A DNA stretch of 64,000 nt from Schistocerca nitens (taxonomy: Eukaryota; Arthropoda; Insecta; Orthoptera; Acrididae), in assembly GCF_023898315.1 (NCBI RefSeq), contig NC_064614.1, positions 68,522,501 through 68,586,500 on the forward strand. Direction: 5' to 3'. Position numbers and translations under genes: made by a program. This document shows, one piece after another, positions 11,181 to 23,771 of the stretch (position 1 is its first letter; each line of letters opens with the position of its first letter). The notes beneath the pieces were generated by a model. The model was not told where the DNA came from, searched no databases, and saw only the letters and a program-made list of their open reading frames with translations.

Positions 11181-12995
11181 CGGAGTGGAACGATTGGTTA
11201 ATGTTGTAAGGCTTTTGCTAGAAGGCCAGAATGTTGGAGAGGCATTTTCATCGGTGCTCTCGAATTGTGTCAGGAGGAAGAAGCGGGTAATAGTGGAGAA
11301 CACTTTGTCGGTGATTGTGAAGAGAAGACGTTGAGTCTGGCTCCGGAGGTGCGACGCAATACACTGCACCAGGAGATCAACTAGAGAGCTGATGTGTTGC
11401 AGTATGGAGCACATCATGGCACTTGCCGCTCTGTGCACCAATGAGTGCAGAATACCGTTATGGTGAGAAATAGCAGCTTCGGTGATCAGGACGTGAGAAT
11501 TACCATCCCTTTTGCAGGCTCGTTTCAGGACCATATACATTCCGCGCATCTTACGCTATGCCTGAGTGAGCGAAGTTTCGTTCACGCCTAGATCAGTAAT
11601 GCTGTCTCCATGTGTAATTTTCCACTCTCCTGGCGGATTCAGGCAAACACTGTGTGGCCGTTGCGTACTTATCTTTCTGTAATTCACTCGTAGATAGGGG
11701 TTTCATCTCGTTCACTTGACGTATTCAGTGAGATCAGTACTGTCTTATGTCAGCAAAAGTCAATTTTCTTATTTTCTGAGTTTCTTGTGATCGAAGGGGT
11801 CCTGTAATAATAACGTTGTTCATTAGCACGGAAATTTAGAATAAACAGGGATTAATTTGGACTATTGTTTCATTTCGTAGTCAGATGATCATCCTGTTTG
11901 TTACATTTACATCTAAGTGATTACCTTGCAATTCATAATTAACGTCTGGCTGGGCGTTCATCGAACCATTTTCGAGCTGTTTCTCTACTGTCACGTTGTC
12001 GAACGGCGCGCGGAAGAAACAAACACTTAAATCCCTCCGTGCGAGCTTTTTCGATGTCCTCCATCGGTCCTATCTGATGCGGATCCCACACCGCTCAACA
12101 GTACTCCAGAAGAGACGTACAAGCATAGCGTAGGCAGTCTCATCGGTAGACCTGTTGCATTTTCTCAGTGTTCTGCCAATAACTAGAAGTCTTTGGTTTG
12201 CTTTACCCATAATACAGTATCATCTATGCAATCTTTCCAAGTTTAGTTACTCTTAATTGCAATAACTACGCATTTAGTTCAACTTGCGGCCTTCATATTA
12301 ATGTTGTCGAAATTTATCGGATTTCTTTTGGTACCCTTATGGAAGACTTTACGCTTTTCATTGTTTAAAGCCAGTTGCTATTTTTTTGCGCCGTACAGAT
12401 ATCCTGCCTAAATCGTTTTGCAGTTTGTTTTGGTCATCTGATGACTTCGTTAAATCACAGCATCATCTGCAGACAATCTACATCGTTTATGTAGAACACG
12501 AACAGCAGAGGGCCCGTAACACTTCCTTGGGGAGCTCTAGCTATTACTTCTGCTCTACTCGGTGACTTTGGGTCTGTTATTATGAACTGTGACTTTCCTG
12601 ACAGAAAATCACGAATCCAGTCACTCAACTGAGATGGAAGAGGACAGCCATGCAATTTGATTAGAAGTCGCTTGTGATGTACAATGTCAACAGCTCATCT
12701 GGAAATCAAAAATTTGGGATCAATTTGACACCCCTGTCAAAAGCACTCATTATTTTGTAAGAATAAGGAGCTAGTTATGTTTCACAAGAACGACTTTTCA
12801 GCATCCCTGTTGTCTTCGAGGTAACACATGATGTTCGAACATAGTATATGTTTCAAAATCCTACTGCAAATCGACGTCAGCGATTTCGGTAAATCAGAGG
12901 ATTACTTCTTTTTCCTTCTACATCTACATCTACATCTACATGACTACTCTGCAATTCACATTTAAGTGCTTGGCAGAGGGTTCGTCGAACCACAA

Positions 12996-15831
12996 TCATA
13001 CTATCTCTCTACCATTCCACTCCCGAACAGCGCGTGGGAAAAACGAACACCTGAACCTTTCTGTTCGAGCCCTGATTTCTCTTATTTTATTTTGATGATC
13101 ATTCCTACCCATGTAGGTTGGGCTCAACAAAATATTTTCGCATTCGGAAGAGAAAGATGGTGACTGATATTTCGTAAATAGATCTCGCCGCGACGAAAAA
13201 CGTCTTTGCTGCAATGACTTCCATCCCAATTCTCGTATCATATCTGCCACACTCTCTCCCCTACTACGTGATAATACAAAAGGAGTTGCCCTTTTTTGCA
13301 CCCTTTCGATGTCCTCCGTCAATCCCACCTGGTAAGGATCCCACACGGCGCAGCAATATTCTAATAGAGGACGAACGAGTGTAGTGTAAGCCGTCTCTTT
13401 AGTGGACTTGTTGCATCTTCTAAAGGTCCTGCCAATGAAACGCAACCTTTGGCTCGCCTTCCCCACAATATTATCTATGTGGTCTTTCCAACTGATGTTG
13501 TTCGTAATTTTAACACCCAGGTACTTAGTTGAATTGACAACCTTGAGAATTGTACTATTTATCGAGTAATCGAATTCCAACAGATTTCTTTTGGAACTCA
13601 TGTGGATCACCTCACACTTTTCGTTATTTAGCGTCAACTGCCACCTGCCACTCCATGCAGCAAACTTTTCTAAATCGCTTTGCAAATGATACTGGTCTTC
13701 GGATGACCTTACTAGACGGTAAATTACAGCATCATCTGCGAACAACCTAAGAGAACTGCTCAGATTGTTACCTAGGTCATTTATATAGATCAGGAACAGC
13801 AGAGGTCCCAGGACGCTTCCCTGGGGAACACCTGATATCACTTCAGTTTTACTCGATGATTTGCCGTCTATTACTACGAACTGAGACCTTCCTGACAGGA
13901 AATCACGAATCCAGTCGCACAACTGAGACGATACCCCATAGGCCCGCAGCTTGATTAGTAGTCGCTTGTGAGGAACGGTGCCAAAAGCTTTCCGGCATTC
14001 TAGAAATACGGAATCAACTTGAGATCCCCTGTCGATAGCGGCCATTACTTCGTGCGAATAAAGAGCAATCTGCGTTGCACAAGAACGATGTTTTCTGAAA
14101 CCATGCTGATTACGTATCAATAGATCGTTCCCTTCGAGGTGATTCATAATGTTTGAATACAGTATATGCTCCAAAACCATTCTGCAAAACGACGTCAGTG
14201 ATATAGGTCTGTAGTTAGATGGATTACTCCTACTACCCTTCTCAAACATTGGTGCAACCTGCGCAATTTTCCAATCTGTAGGTACAGATCTATCGGTGAG
14301 CGAGAGGTTGTATATGATTGCTAAGTAGGGAGCTATTGTATCAGCGTCATCTGAAAGGAACCTAATCGGTATACAATCTGGACCTGAGGACTTGCCCGTA
14401 TCAAGCGATTTGAGTTGTTTCGCAACCCCTAAGGTATCTACTTCTAAGAAACTCATGCTAGCAGCTGTTCGTGTTTCAAATTCTGGAATATTCCATTCGT
14501 CTTCCCTGGTGAAGGAATTTCGGAAAACTGCGTTCAATAACTCCGCTTTAGCGGCACAGTCGTCGGTAACAGTACCATCGGCACTGCGCAGCGAAGGTAT
14601 TGACTGCGTCTTACCGCTTGTGTACTTTACATACGACCGGAATTTCTTCGGATTTTCTACCAAATTTAGAGAAAATGTTTCGTTGTGGAACCTATTAAAG
14701 GCATCTCGCATTGAAGTCCGTGCCAAGTTTCGCGCATCTGTAAATTTTAGCCAATCTTCGGGATTTCGCGTTCTTCTGAACTTCGCATGCTTCTTCCGTT
14801 GCCTCTGCAACAAGGTTCGGACCTGTTTTGTGTACCACGGGGGATCAGTTCCATCTCTTACCAATTTATGAAGTATGAATCTCTCAATTGCTGTTGCTAC
14901 TATATCTTTGAATTTGAGCCACATCTCGTCTACATTTGCATAGTCAGCTCGGAAGGAATGGAGATTGTCTCTTAGGAAGGCTTCTAGTGACACTTTATCC
15001 GCTTTTTTAAATAAAATTATTTTGCGTTTGTTTCTGGTGGATTTGGTAGAAACGGTATTGAGCCTAGCTACAACGACCTTGTGATCACTAATCCCTGTAT
15101 GAGTCATGATGCTCTCTATTAGCTCTGGATTGTTTGTGGCTTAGAGGTCAAGTGTGTTTTCGCAACCATTTACAATTCGCGTGGGGTCGTGGACTAACTG
15201 CTCGATATAATTTTCGGAGAAAGCATTTAGGACAATCTCGGAAGATGTTTTCTGCCTACAACCGGTTTTGAACAAGTATTTTTGCCAACATATCGAGGGA
15301 AGGTTGAAGTCCCCACCAACTACAACCTTATGTGTGGGGTATTTATTTGTTACGAGACTCTCTGAACTGTTCCGCAACCATATCATCGGAGTCTGGGGGT
15401 CGGTAGAAGGAGCCAATTATTAACTTAGTTCGGCTGTTAAGTATAACCTCCACCCATACCAATTCTCAGGGAGTATCTACTTCGACTTCACTACAAGATA
15501 GACCACTACTGACAGACACAAACACTCCAACACCAATTCTGCCTAATCTATCTTTCCTGAACACCGTCTGAGACTTCGTAAAAATTTCTGCAGAACTTAT
15601 TTCAGGCTTTAGCCAGCTTTCTGTACCTATAACGATTTCAGCTTCTGCGCTTTCTATTAGCGCTTGAAGCTCAGGGACTTTCCCAGCACAACTACAACAA
15701 TTTACAACTACAATTCCGACTGTTCCTTGATACAAGCACGTCCTGTATTTGCCATGCACCCTTTGAGATTGCAGCCCACCCCGTACTTTCCCGAGGCCTT
15801 CTAACCTAAAAAACCGCCCAGTGCACGCCAC
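12996..15831 (-). pseudogene. CR1-like ORF2, nearly continuous (endonuclease, RT)
   Basis: The longest open stretch is 703 codons (15107-12996). It shows RT blocks [40 protein letters not shown] and FADDAVIYR, then the C-terminal region to REWNGREIV stop. Upstream, the endonuclease continues (VVVGGDFNLPS; GTESWLKPEISSAEIFTKSQ). Two stops divide it: TAA at about 15139 where the 1-5 kb copy has TTA (Leu), and TGA near 15466 that is shared with the other copy. Motif A reads LECRKAFGTVP where LDFSKAFDTVP is usual, so the first catalytic Asp is Glu. It is probably inactive. Confidence 0.82.
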
Positions 15832-16014
15832 ACAGCCTCCGCTACCCGTGTAGCCGCCAGCTGAGTGTAGTGAACTCCTGACCTATGCAGCGGAACCCGA
15901 AACCCCACCACCCTATGGCGCAAGTCAAGGAATCTGCAGCCAACACGGTCGCAAAACCGTCTGAGCCTCTGATTCAGACCCTCCACCCGGCTCTGCACCA
16001 AAGGGCCGCAGTCG
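15801..16014 (-). pseudogene. CR1-like ORF1, C-terminal remnant
   Basis: DCGPLVQSRVEGLNQRLRRF, then RSGVHYTQLAATRVAEAVWR match the esterase-domain end of ORF1 at 3794-4030. It is cut by 5' truncation of the element at about 16014. It overlaps the start of the neighbouring frame, as in the longer copy. Confidence 0.7.
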
Positions 16015-16528
16015 TTTCTTGGGTATTGGTGTGACTTGTGTAACTTCCCACTCTTTAGGTAAGGATTTTTCAACGAGAGATCGATTCTATGTGATTGCTA
16101 AATACGGAGCTACTGTACCAGCGTACTCCGAGAAAATCTGACTGGTATACAGTCAGGACCGGAGGCCTCGCTTTTAATGTTTCATGCCGCTTTGCTACAT
16201 TTACTTGTAAGTTACTCGTGTTGGAAATTGTTCTAGATTCAAATTCTGGAATATTTACTTCATTTTCTGTCGTGAAAGAATTTCGGAAAACCGTATTTAG
16301 TATCTCTGCTTTCGTGGCATAGTTACCAGTAACATCACTACTTTTATCGCGCAGTGAAGGTACTGATTGCGTCTTTCTGCTGGTGTGCTTTACATACGAC
16401 CAGAACCTCTTTGGACTTTCTGCCGGATTTCGGGGCAGAGTTTCATTATGGAAAAAGTGATCTCACATTTAAGTTCGCGCTACATTAGAGCTTGTGCAAA
16501 TTTTCATTGCTTCTGCAATGGTGGTGTT

Positions 16529-17014
16529 ACTTGCTTACTGCCCGCCCGGTTAGCCGTGCGGTCTGACGCACTACTTTCCGGGCGGGAAGGCGTGCCGGTT
16601 GGCGGCACGAATTCGCTCGGCGGATTGGTGTCGAGGCCCGGTGTGGCATCCAGTCTGTGGATGGTTTCAAGGCGGTTTTCCATCTGCCTCGGGGAATGCG
16701 GGCTGGTTCCCCTTATTCCGCCTCAGGTACACTATGTCGGCGATTGCTGAGGAAACACTTTCTCCACGTACACGTACACCACAATTACTCTACCACAAAA
16801 TTATTGGCGTCACATTCGTCCGGTGTGAGACGTTCCCGGGGGTTCCACTGGGGGCCGAACAGCACAATAACTCTGACTTCGGTGTGGGGCGGTTGTGAGG
16901 TGAGTGGACTGCTGTAGCCTGTTGTGAGGTTGTGTACCGCTGCCGGCTACGGCGGGGACGAAGCCTCTCCGTCGTTTCTAGGTCCCCAATTCCATACAAT
17001 ACAATACTTGCTTA
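16529..17014 (+). mobile_element. tRNA-derived SINE (family D, about 468 bp) with 9-bp duplication
   Basis: The body is 16538-17005, flanked by ACTTGCTTA at 16529-16537 and 17006-17014. The head GCCCGGTTAGCCGTGCGGTC holds a box-A-like segment and is followed by a B-box-like GGCACGAATTCGC. The end is a CATACAATACAATAC tail. It is inserted in the older CR1. A second copy, at 49919-51030, shares head, body and tail. Confidence 0.85.
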
Positions 17015-17190
17015 GTGTACCACAGGATATCAGTACAATCTCTTATTAATTTGTTTGGTATATGTCTCTCAACAGCCGTCGATACTATTTATTTGAATTC
17101 AAACCACATACGGTCTATTCAGAGTGGAAGGACTGGAGACGGTCTCTTATGAAGGCTTGAAGCCTTTTGTGCGATGCTATAGTCATGTCT

Positions 17191-18998
17191 CAAGTTTTCT
17201 AGGACCGCCTCTGTCATATTAGTCATCTGTTGTACGGTACCTTTTATTTAACGCATATGCGCCCGGCACATGAGAGGAATTCGTGGCCGGCCGCATCAAA
17301 CCAGTCGAAAGAAAAAGAGTCCGTGGGAAGCGATCTGGCTATCGGCTATTCCAGCTGTTGTGAATCATTCTGACATCCACAGGGGTTTGTCGAAAGCTCA
17401 GCTGCGCCCTCAGAAATATAAGGATGGTTTTCCTATGGTGACTGCGGTATAAGGGACCAGGCAGGTGACTATCCAACATGGGGTTGCCAGAGGACTGGGT
17501 GGAAAATTTTCCATAGTTACTAATTACAACAGGTGCAGGCCTTATTGCCTGTAGACGTGCCTCTGCAGCGACGGTTTTCTCGCTGGTTCGTTGGACAGGT
17601 GACAGCGTTGCAGGTGTTTCTGTCAAACATTATATTCACAAATAAGGCCTCCTCTATGGGCGATGGCATCGTCAACCTTCACAGCACCCATGTGTGAGAT
17701 ACGGTATGGTGTCAGTCAACCAATAGCACCGCTAGAACCTCAGTGTATGTGAGGAGATATCTTTCCACAGCATTTCACAGGCGCGGCATATCTGCAGTTC
17801 CTACGGCTTTCCCCACCATCGCCTGTCGAAGACGTGCCTTCGGCGGTACGAAAGCTAGTGTGACTGCAGCGTGAGGGCAACCCGGCTCACTGCCCTCTTG
17901 AGTGCAGGGCTAAATAGCTATTACAGAAAAAATATTAACACTTACCTGGTGTGTTCCCACGTGCTCTTTTAATAACTGAACTCTACACTGTCAAATATCT
18001 CTTATCTTCACCTTCAGATGGGTCTACCTCCCATGAAACGCATTTCCAACCATGTGTCCATATGACTCGTTTGCTCCCTTACTCTCTCTCATATCGTTTC
18101 TTGCAGATTTTCTCCATTTAGAAAACTCCCCCTGAATATTTTCAAAGTGTGTGGTTACATGATGTTGACATCTCCAATGATGTAGCTTTGTGATCACTAC
18201 ACGTTACGTTTTCGGCAGATATCATTCTTAGGCTTTTAGTTGAGTTATAACACGTTTTGTGACTGAAATTGTGAACTAATGACAGACCAGAACCGTTGCT
18301 CTCTCAGCATGGACTGAAATTTAACGCTGTATTTCGTTACCATTGTCGTAAGGCACACAGTTAAGCATTCACTCTTTTTTTACTTGGGATGTGGTTTGTC
18401 TAATACAACTAAGCGAGACACTGTTTCCATTGTATCGTATGCCTTTCGCTTCTTTCTATTTGTGAAACAAGTTCAGTGGCCTGTAATGTAGTTTGCTTTT
18501 CTGTATAACATTTGCGTTACATAATAATTACAGATTTTTCACTGCGTTACAGTGTTTTGTTATTCTTTAGTTCTTAGGAGAGAAACAAATTTTTCTACGA
18601 AGCGTTTCGTGATGTTACACTTTTACATGGGACTTCGCTACAATGTACTTTTTAGATTAAGGTACTATTTCTATTTAGGGCTCAAAATTTTTCGTTAAAC
18701 GGCCAATAGTGATGCTCTGTTTAGTTTCAGTTTCTCCCTTCAGGTGGCTATGCTATATTTTGCCTTTATCAGCACTTTATTTACGGTGCTATCACTTGAT
18801 TGTTCTGTTATGATTCAGTAGCTGGACATCTTAGTTCCTGTTTTATTTGCTGAATTGTAAGAATATATGGTGTGTATGACTTAGAAAGACTATACTTTCG
18901 CTAAAGAATTAATGAAGTCGTTAATTCTTTCAAACGTAATCATTCCCTTTTTCGGAAAAATGTCACAAAATTGAATATTGATATTAATTAAAAACACC
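17191..18998. other. Stretch without recognisable gene
   Basis: 17270-17880 is moderately GC-rich and may be a decayed DNA transposon, but no motif is clear. 17880-18990 is AT-rich with no supported feature. Confidence 0.3.
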
Positions 18999-20440
18999 AA
19001 ATGTCTGTCAAGCTAGAGATCAAACTACAAGTTTTGTGACACATAGAAGGTGTTGAAAAAATTGTTAACATTTTTAGGCCAATGACACTATCGAAGTCTA
19101 GTGTTCAGAGTATTCGGAATAGAAAACAAGTAAGCATACTGCATCCGTTATCTGCTGCACATTTAAGAGTTTTTAAATAAACTTTCCAAAGACGTAGGTA
19201 ATGGGAAAAAACGGAAAAATTGTTAGACACGTGGATTGACCACAATAACCAATGAAGGATGACAGTGAGTCAAATGATTATCCAAGAAAAGGCTAAAAGT
19301 GTTTCTGAAAAATTACAGAAGGGAGATGGTAATGAGTCAATGAAAAACATAAATTTCAGGAAGCCAAAGTTGGTATGAAAATTTCAAAATAGCCACGACT
19401 TGCACAATTTAAAAATGAAAGGTGGAAGAGCTAGTGCAGATGCTGAAGCACCACAACATTTTGAAGAGAACTGTGAAACTGGCGAACAGTTACTTGAACA
19501 AGTTTTCGTTGTGAACGAGACAGAACTTACGTTTCTAAATAAGAAAAGTCTTAATGTGGATATATGGTGTCAAAAGAGTGATTAACTTTGTTCCGTGGTG
19601 ATTTTAAGCTAAATTAACTTGTAGTATACTTTTCCGAAAACACACGTTGTTTTAAACGACTGAACAAGAAACAATTTCCCATCATTCGAAGGTCCAACAA
19701 GAAATGTGGGTGACTAAAATTCTTTTCCAAGGCTGCTTTAAAAATTACTTTTACCCATAAGAAAAAAAATTAATGACAGTAGCTGAAGCAACACGTATTT
19801 TAGATAAGCTCGAGGGCACCCGGTTATTTATCACAATTATCTGATCTGGTGGGTGGACACTGGATATCTTCCCAAAAATACGAGAGTACAATGGATCAGA
19901 TTGCAATAGTCACTTTGAAGCCTTATTGTTTACCCAAAACCATTCATAAACTTATACACGAAATCGATGGTGAAGCTATAATAGGACAGTTTTGAAAAGA
20001 AAAGAAACAACTTTAGATATGCAGTAGACAACGTAGCGAATCGTGGAAGGGATTAAATTCAATCACATCGTAGCCAGTTTGGAAAAAAAATTGGCCGTAA
20101 TGCATAAGAAACTAATGAATTTGGGGTTCATTCTGTTTCTGATATTCGACAAGACATACTAAGCTTAGGAAGCCATCTTGGTTTTGAAGATTTGGAGAAT
20201 GGTTGTTTGATAGTCCTTCTAAATGCTGACAGAGAACCTCTTTCAGACAAGGAATTGAACCAGTTAGAAACAGAACGAGCACGTGATGAAGAGCTAGAAC
20301 CTGCTGTGTGCCAACAACTAATTGCAAAAAACTTGTCGAATGCTCTTTCTTAGTCTGAGCATGAAATGAACACCCTTCTTTAGAATGATACCGGCGGGGA
20401 CCGCATCGCTAAAGTCTCACGACGAGTAAACTAAGCCATT
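18999..20440 (+). pseudogene. Pogo/Tigger-like transposase, degenerate
   Basis: From ATG 18999 the frame reads SVKLEIKLQVL then MTLSKSSVQSIRNRKQV, a CENP-B-type helix-turn-helix. Further on come VDHNNQ-like and KGGRASADAEAPQHFEE, then QVFVVNETELTFLNKK, where Tigger elements have FNADETGL; the first catalytic Asp is therefore Asn. The C-terminus ILSLGSHLGFEDLENGCLIV, then ADREPLSDKELNQLETERAR matches the acidic tail of the family. Many stops and frameshifts show it is old. Ends and TIRs were not located. Confidence 0.65.
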
Positions 20441-21160
20441 AACTGTTACAAAGCACTGCTAAAAGAGCAGAATGCATGTGAAACAAACAACTTTGCACTA
20501 GTACTTTAATGTGGTGTAATCCACAACCGTGGAAAGTGAGGATGGTGGACGAGGACGATAGACGAAATAGTTTAATAATTCTTCATGTTAATGTTCGCCA
20601 TTACATTAAAACAGTCTTTAAACGTTTTTATTGTGTGTATAAATGTATGTATGTGATATTATTTGTGTTTCAATTTGTTTTAGCTTTAAGTAATTTTAAT
20701 TTTATCTCGCTTCTCGTAATTGAAATGGTTAATATTTTCTGTCTCTTCTATTGGATTGTTATTTATCACTGAGATCCATTATGTTACTGCCATTCCCAAG
20801 GTCCAATCTGCGCGTCCTTTTAATTTGGTTTGTACCTAGTACTTGGCTTCACAGTAATCAGAGTGTGTATCTTGTAGTTCTATTTGACGCATACCAATCT
20901 ATTTTAGTATGTTGATGACTCCAAAAGATTGTGTGTCTTTTAATTTTTCGTTTCTCACTCGGTTTTTGACGTTGTTAGGTTTCTTCTCTTTTATAATCTA
21001 CCGACACCGCGATCTGTGTTTTAATTTAAATTAAGTTCATTGTGCAATGTTTTGTGCTCACAGGTTTTACGCTCTCGTACGTGGATTGTCAAGTGATGTT
21101 CTGGCCGGTCTTTTGACGGTTTTTGGGAGATGTATTAGTGATAACGCATAGCTCTACATG
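20441..21160. other. AT-rich spacer, no gene seen
   Basis: Only short frames and T-rich text are present. Nothing I can support. Confidence 0.3.
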
Positions 21161-21164
21161 TACA

Positions 21165-22060
21165 CACACATAGGTATTCCGCAAGCCACCGTACGGTGCG
21201 TGACTGAGGGTACCATGTACTACTACTTGTCATTTCCCCTCCCGTTCCACCCGAAAATAGAGCGAGGCGAAAACGACTCCCTGTACGCCTTCTTATGAGC
21301 GAGCCATAACTTCTTGTATCTTATCTTCGAAGTCCTTAAGCGTGATATATATGGGTGCTAGTAGAATCGTTCGACAGTCAGCCTGAAATGCCCGTTCTCT
21401 AAATTTTCTCAATAGCGTTTCTTGAAAAGAACGTCGCCTTCCCACCAGGGATTCACGAAGTTCACCAAGCATCTCCGTTAACACTTACGTGTTGTTCGAA
21501 TATACCGGTAACAAACGTACCCAACCGCTTCTGAATTGCTTCGATGTCTTCCTTCAATCTGACCTGCTATGGATCCCAATCACTCCAGCAGTAGTCAAGA
21601 ATAGTTGGCCCCGCCGTCCTTAGTGTGGTCTCTTTTAGAGGTGAACAACTCTTTACTAAAATTCTCCCAGTAAACCGAAGTCGACCACTTGCCTTCCCTA
21701 CCATATTTTTCATCTGCTCGATCCACCTCATATCGTTTTGCAACGTTGCGCGTAGATATTTAAACGACTTGGCTGTGCCAAGCAGGACAGTAACAAGACT
21801 CTATCCGAACATTACAGGTTCCTTCTTCCTACCAATGCCCATTAACTTATATTTTTCCACATTTAGGGCAAGCTGTCATTCATGAAACCAACTGGAAATT
21901 TTGTTTCGGTCGTCTTGCCTCTTCTACAGACAGTCAACTTCGACATCATGGCATCATCATCAAACAACCGCAGATTGCTGCCCATCTTGTCTACAAACAG
22001 AGGTCCTATCACACTGGGGCACTCCTTATGATACCATTGTCTCTGATGGAGACTAGATGT
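21165..22060 (-). mobile_element. CR1-like LINE fragment, second subfamily
   Basis: It starts with CGCAAGCCACCGTACGGTGC, the 3'UTR of the subfamily seen also at 56738-57160. It then runs through the RT C-terminus (LRESLVGRRRSFQETLLRKF; RAFQADCRTILLAPIYI) to an RT-core region near 22000. It is broken by stops and 5'-truncated. The flanking GATGTAG-like tail is poorly kept. Confidence 0.7.
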
Positions 22061-22113
22061 AGATCATGCATGGTTCAGATCAGGTTCATCCAAGGCTTTA
22101 CCGAGGCGTGAGG

Positions 22114-22340
22114 TTTTTTTCTTTTTTTTTAAATTTGTGGTAAGTTCCTATGGGACCAAATAGCTGAGGTCATCGGTCCCTAGGCTGACACACTACTTAA
22201 TCCAACATGAACTTGCGCTAAGGACGGCACACACACACATGCCCGAGGGAGAACTCGAACCTCTGATGTGGGCAGCCACGCGAACCGTGGCAAGGCCCCC
22301 TAGACCGTGCGGCTACACCGCTTGGATACCACGCGCGGCG
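22114..22340 (-). mobile_element. tRNA-derived SINE (family B)
   Basis: In reverse orientation, the tail TATGGGACCAAATAGCTGAG, then GTCATCGGTCCCTAGGCTGA leads to a tRNA-like head near 22230-22335 with an inverted B box (GAACTCGAACCTC). An A/T run at 22114-22133 marks its 3' end. The same family lies in the other orientation at 23568-23771. Confidence 0.7.
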
Positions 22341-22727
22341 ACATGTTTTTACGCGCAATTGTACCTTATAATCCATGGTAGACGAAATATTAGTTTTTTG
22401 AAGTACTTCGCTTCACTGTCTACTTTGTTCGGTAGCTTATGCTGACTACTAGTGCTTTCACTTACGCAGTCTTAATCTATAGGTGGATATAACAATGAAG
22501 AAATACCTACTGTGCAAGAAACCGCTCGTCATATAGTGAACATCCTAAGCAGCTATTGCGGATTTAGACCTTCACTCAGTTTTAATGTAGACTACTTCAC
22601 TATCTCTGATTCCAAATTATTTAATTGTCCGTCACAGTGTACAAGTTGTTTTACCTGCGGTTGCCCGACTTATAAAGTTATTTGTACATGGGTATGTTAT
22701 ATGGAAGTTTGACTCGGTCCGAAGGAC

Positions 22728-22810
22728 GTGCTCAGATAGCCTAAGTGGTAACGCGATTGCTCCTAATGAGCGGAAAATCAGGTTACGAGTCCCGGTCGGG
22801 CAGAAATTTT
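22728..22810 (+). mobile_element. tRNA-like SINE head (family C), fragment
   Basis: GCTCAGATAGCCTAAGTGGT contains an A-box-like TAGCCTAAGTGG and is followed 30-40 nt later by a B box, GGTTACGAGTCCC. The arms fold like a tRNA, but the acceptor stem is not perfect. It looks like a SINE head rather than a functional tRNA gene. Confidence 0.5.
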
Positions 22811-22812
22811 CG

Positions 22813-23039
22813 TAAGTCAAAAAAAAAAAAAATGGTTCAAATGGCTCTGAGCACTATGGGACTAAACTTATGAGGTCATCAATCCCCTAGAACTTGGAAC
22901 TACTTAAGCCGAACTAACCTAAGGACAGCACACACATCCATGCCTGAGGCAGGATTCGAACCTGCGACCGTAGCGGTCGCGCGGTTCCAGACTGTAGCGC
23001 CTAGAACCGCTCGTTTACCCCGGCCGGCTTGATAAGTCA
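22813..23039 (-). mobile_element. tRNA-derived SINE (family A), full length
   Basis: The body is 22820-23032, flanked by TAAGTCA (22813-22819 and 23033-23039). The A-run and ATGGTTCAAATGGCTCTGAG mark the 3' end. Further right come the inverted B box GGCAGGATTCGAACCTGCGA and the tRNA-like head ending at CCCCGGCCGGC. This family is the most frequent repeat in the window. Confidence 0.9.
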
Positions 23040-23567
23040 GTGTAGCTAGTACAACCTATTACAGTTAACTTGAATTTCAGGAATAAATTTTAACATGACG
23101 AAGGAGGCCAGAAATGGACCAAAAGAAAGAAAAATGCTAAAGAAGATGAAAGAACACTCAGAATCAAGAACACTCTGGAGTTGAAATATTTATACACGTT
23201 ATCATTCAGAAGACGTGCCAATCCTTCGTTTCAGTGTCGATAATCAACGTCTTATCATATTTAGGTGTCATTATCTCATTCAGTATCAATGCTACAGAAA
23301 CAGAATTTTGCATGAGTTATAATAGAGTGCTTGCGTCTACAGTGAACGTAGTTATTCAACAATTTGTCAAACACTTTAAATTAGAGCATGTAAATGTTTT
23401 CTTAAATGACTAGGAGAAAAAATTAACTCCTAAAAATATTATTTTTAATACGCAAAATCAGAAATTGATGTATATTCCCGCTTTATTCCTTTAACTAGCT
23501 AACGTTCGAAACAGTAAAATTTGGTTGACCTTTTATTTTGAAGGGTGCCGTGTACCTGAAGTGCCGC

Positions 23568-23771
23568 AGTCAGTGGCCGCGTGGTTTGAGGCGCTATGTC
23601 ACGGACTGCGTGGCCCTCCCATCGAAGGTTCGAGTCCTCCCTCGGGCTTGGGTGTGTGTGTGTGTTGTTCTTGGCTTAACTTAGTTCAAGTAGTGTGTAA
23701 GTCTAGGAACCGATGATCTCCGCAGTTTGGTCCCATAGGAATTCACACACATTTGAACATTTTTGAACCTA
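23568..23771 (+). mobile_element. tRNA-derived SINE (family B), plus orientation
   Basis: Head: CAGTGGCCGCGTGGTTTGAG, with B box GGTTCGAGTCCTCCC. A short GT repeat follows, then the family tail ending GGTCCCATAGGAATTCACAC. No clear target duplication. The flanks 23040-23567 and 23772-24160 are AT-rich with no gene seen. Confidence 0.7.

Larger units (their letters stand above)
12918..16014 (-). mobile_element. Younger CR1-like LINE inserted in the older copy
   Basis: It has the 3' tail CTACATCTACATCTACATCT at 12918 onward and is 5'-truncated inside ORF1 at about 16014. A short imperfect duplication, TTTCCTT (12911-12917) and TTTCTT (16015-16020), flanks it. It carries most of ORF2 and the end of ORF1. 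It is the best preserved LINE in the window, with few lesions in about 3.1 kb. Confidence 0.85.
11902..17190 (-). mobile_element. Older CR1-like LINE copy, interrupted by a younger CR1 and a SINE
   Basis: This diverged, 5'-truncated CR1 lies in pieces at 11902-12917, 16015-16537 and 17015-about 17190. Each piece aligns by eye with the matching part of the copies at 1-5 kb and 13-16 kb: the 3'UTR and RT end first, then the RT core, then the RT N-terminus. Removing 12918-16014 and 16538-17005 joins the parts in order. Many frameshifts and stops make it clearly the oldest of the three. Confidence 0.8.

Noticed and set aside
11154-11549. 131-codon minus-strand frame upstream of the L2-like LINE end
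   Set aside because: It does not show reverse-transcriptase motifs expected at that position; may be decayed LINE in another frame, so not listed as a gene.
22735-22805. A functional tRNA gene
   Set aside because: A and B boxes are present but the acceptor stem is imperfect and the text matches a SINE head.
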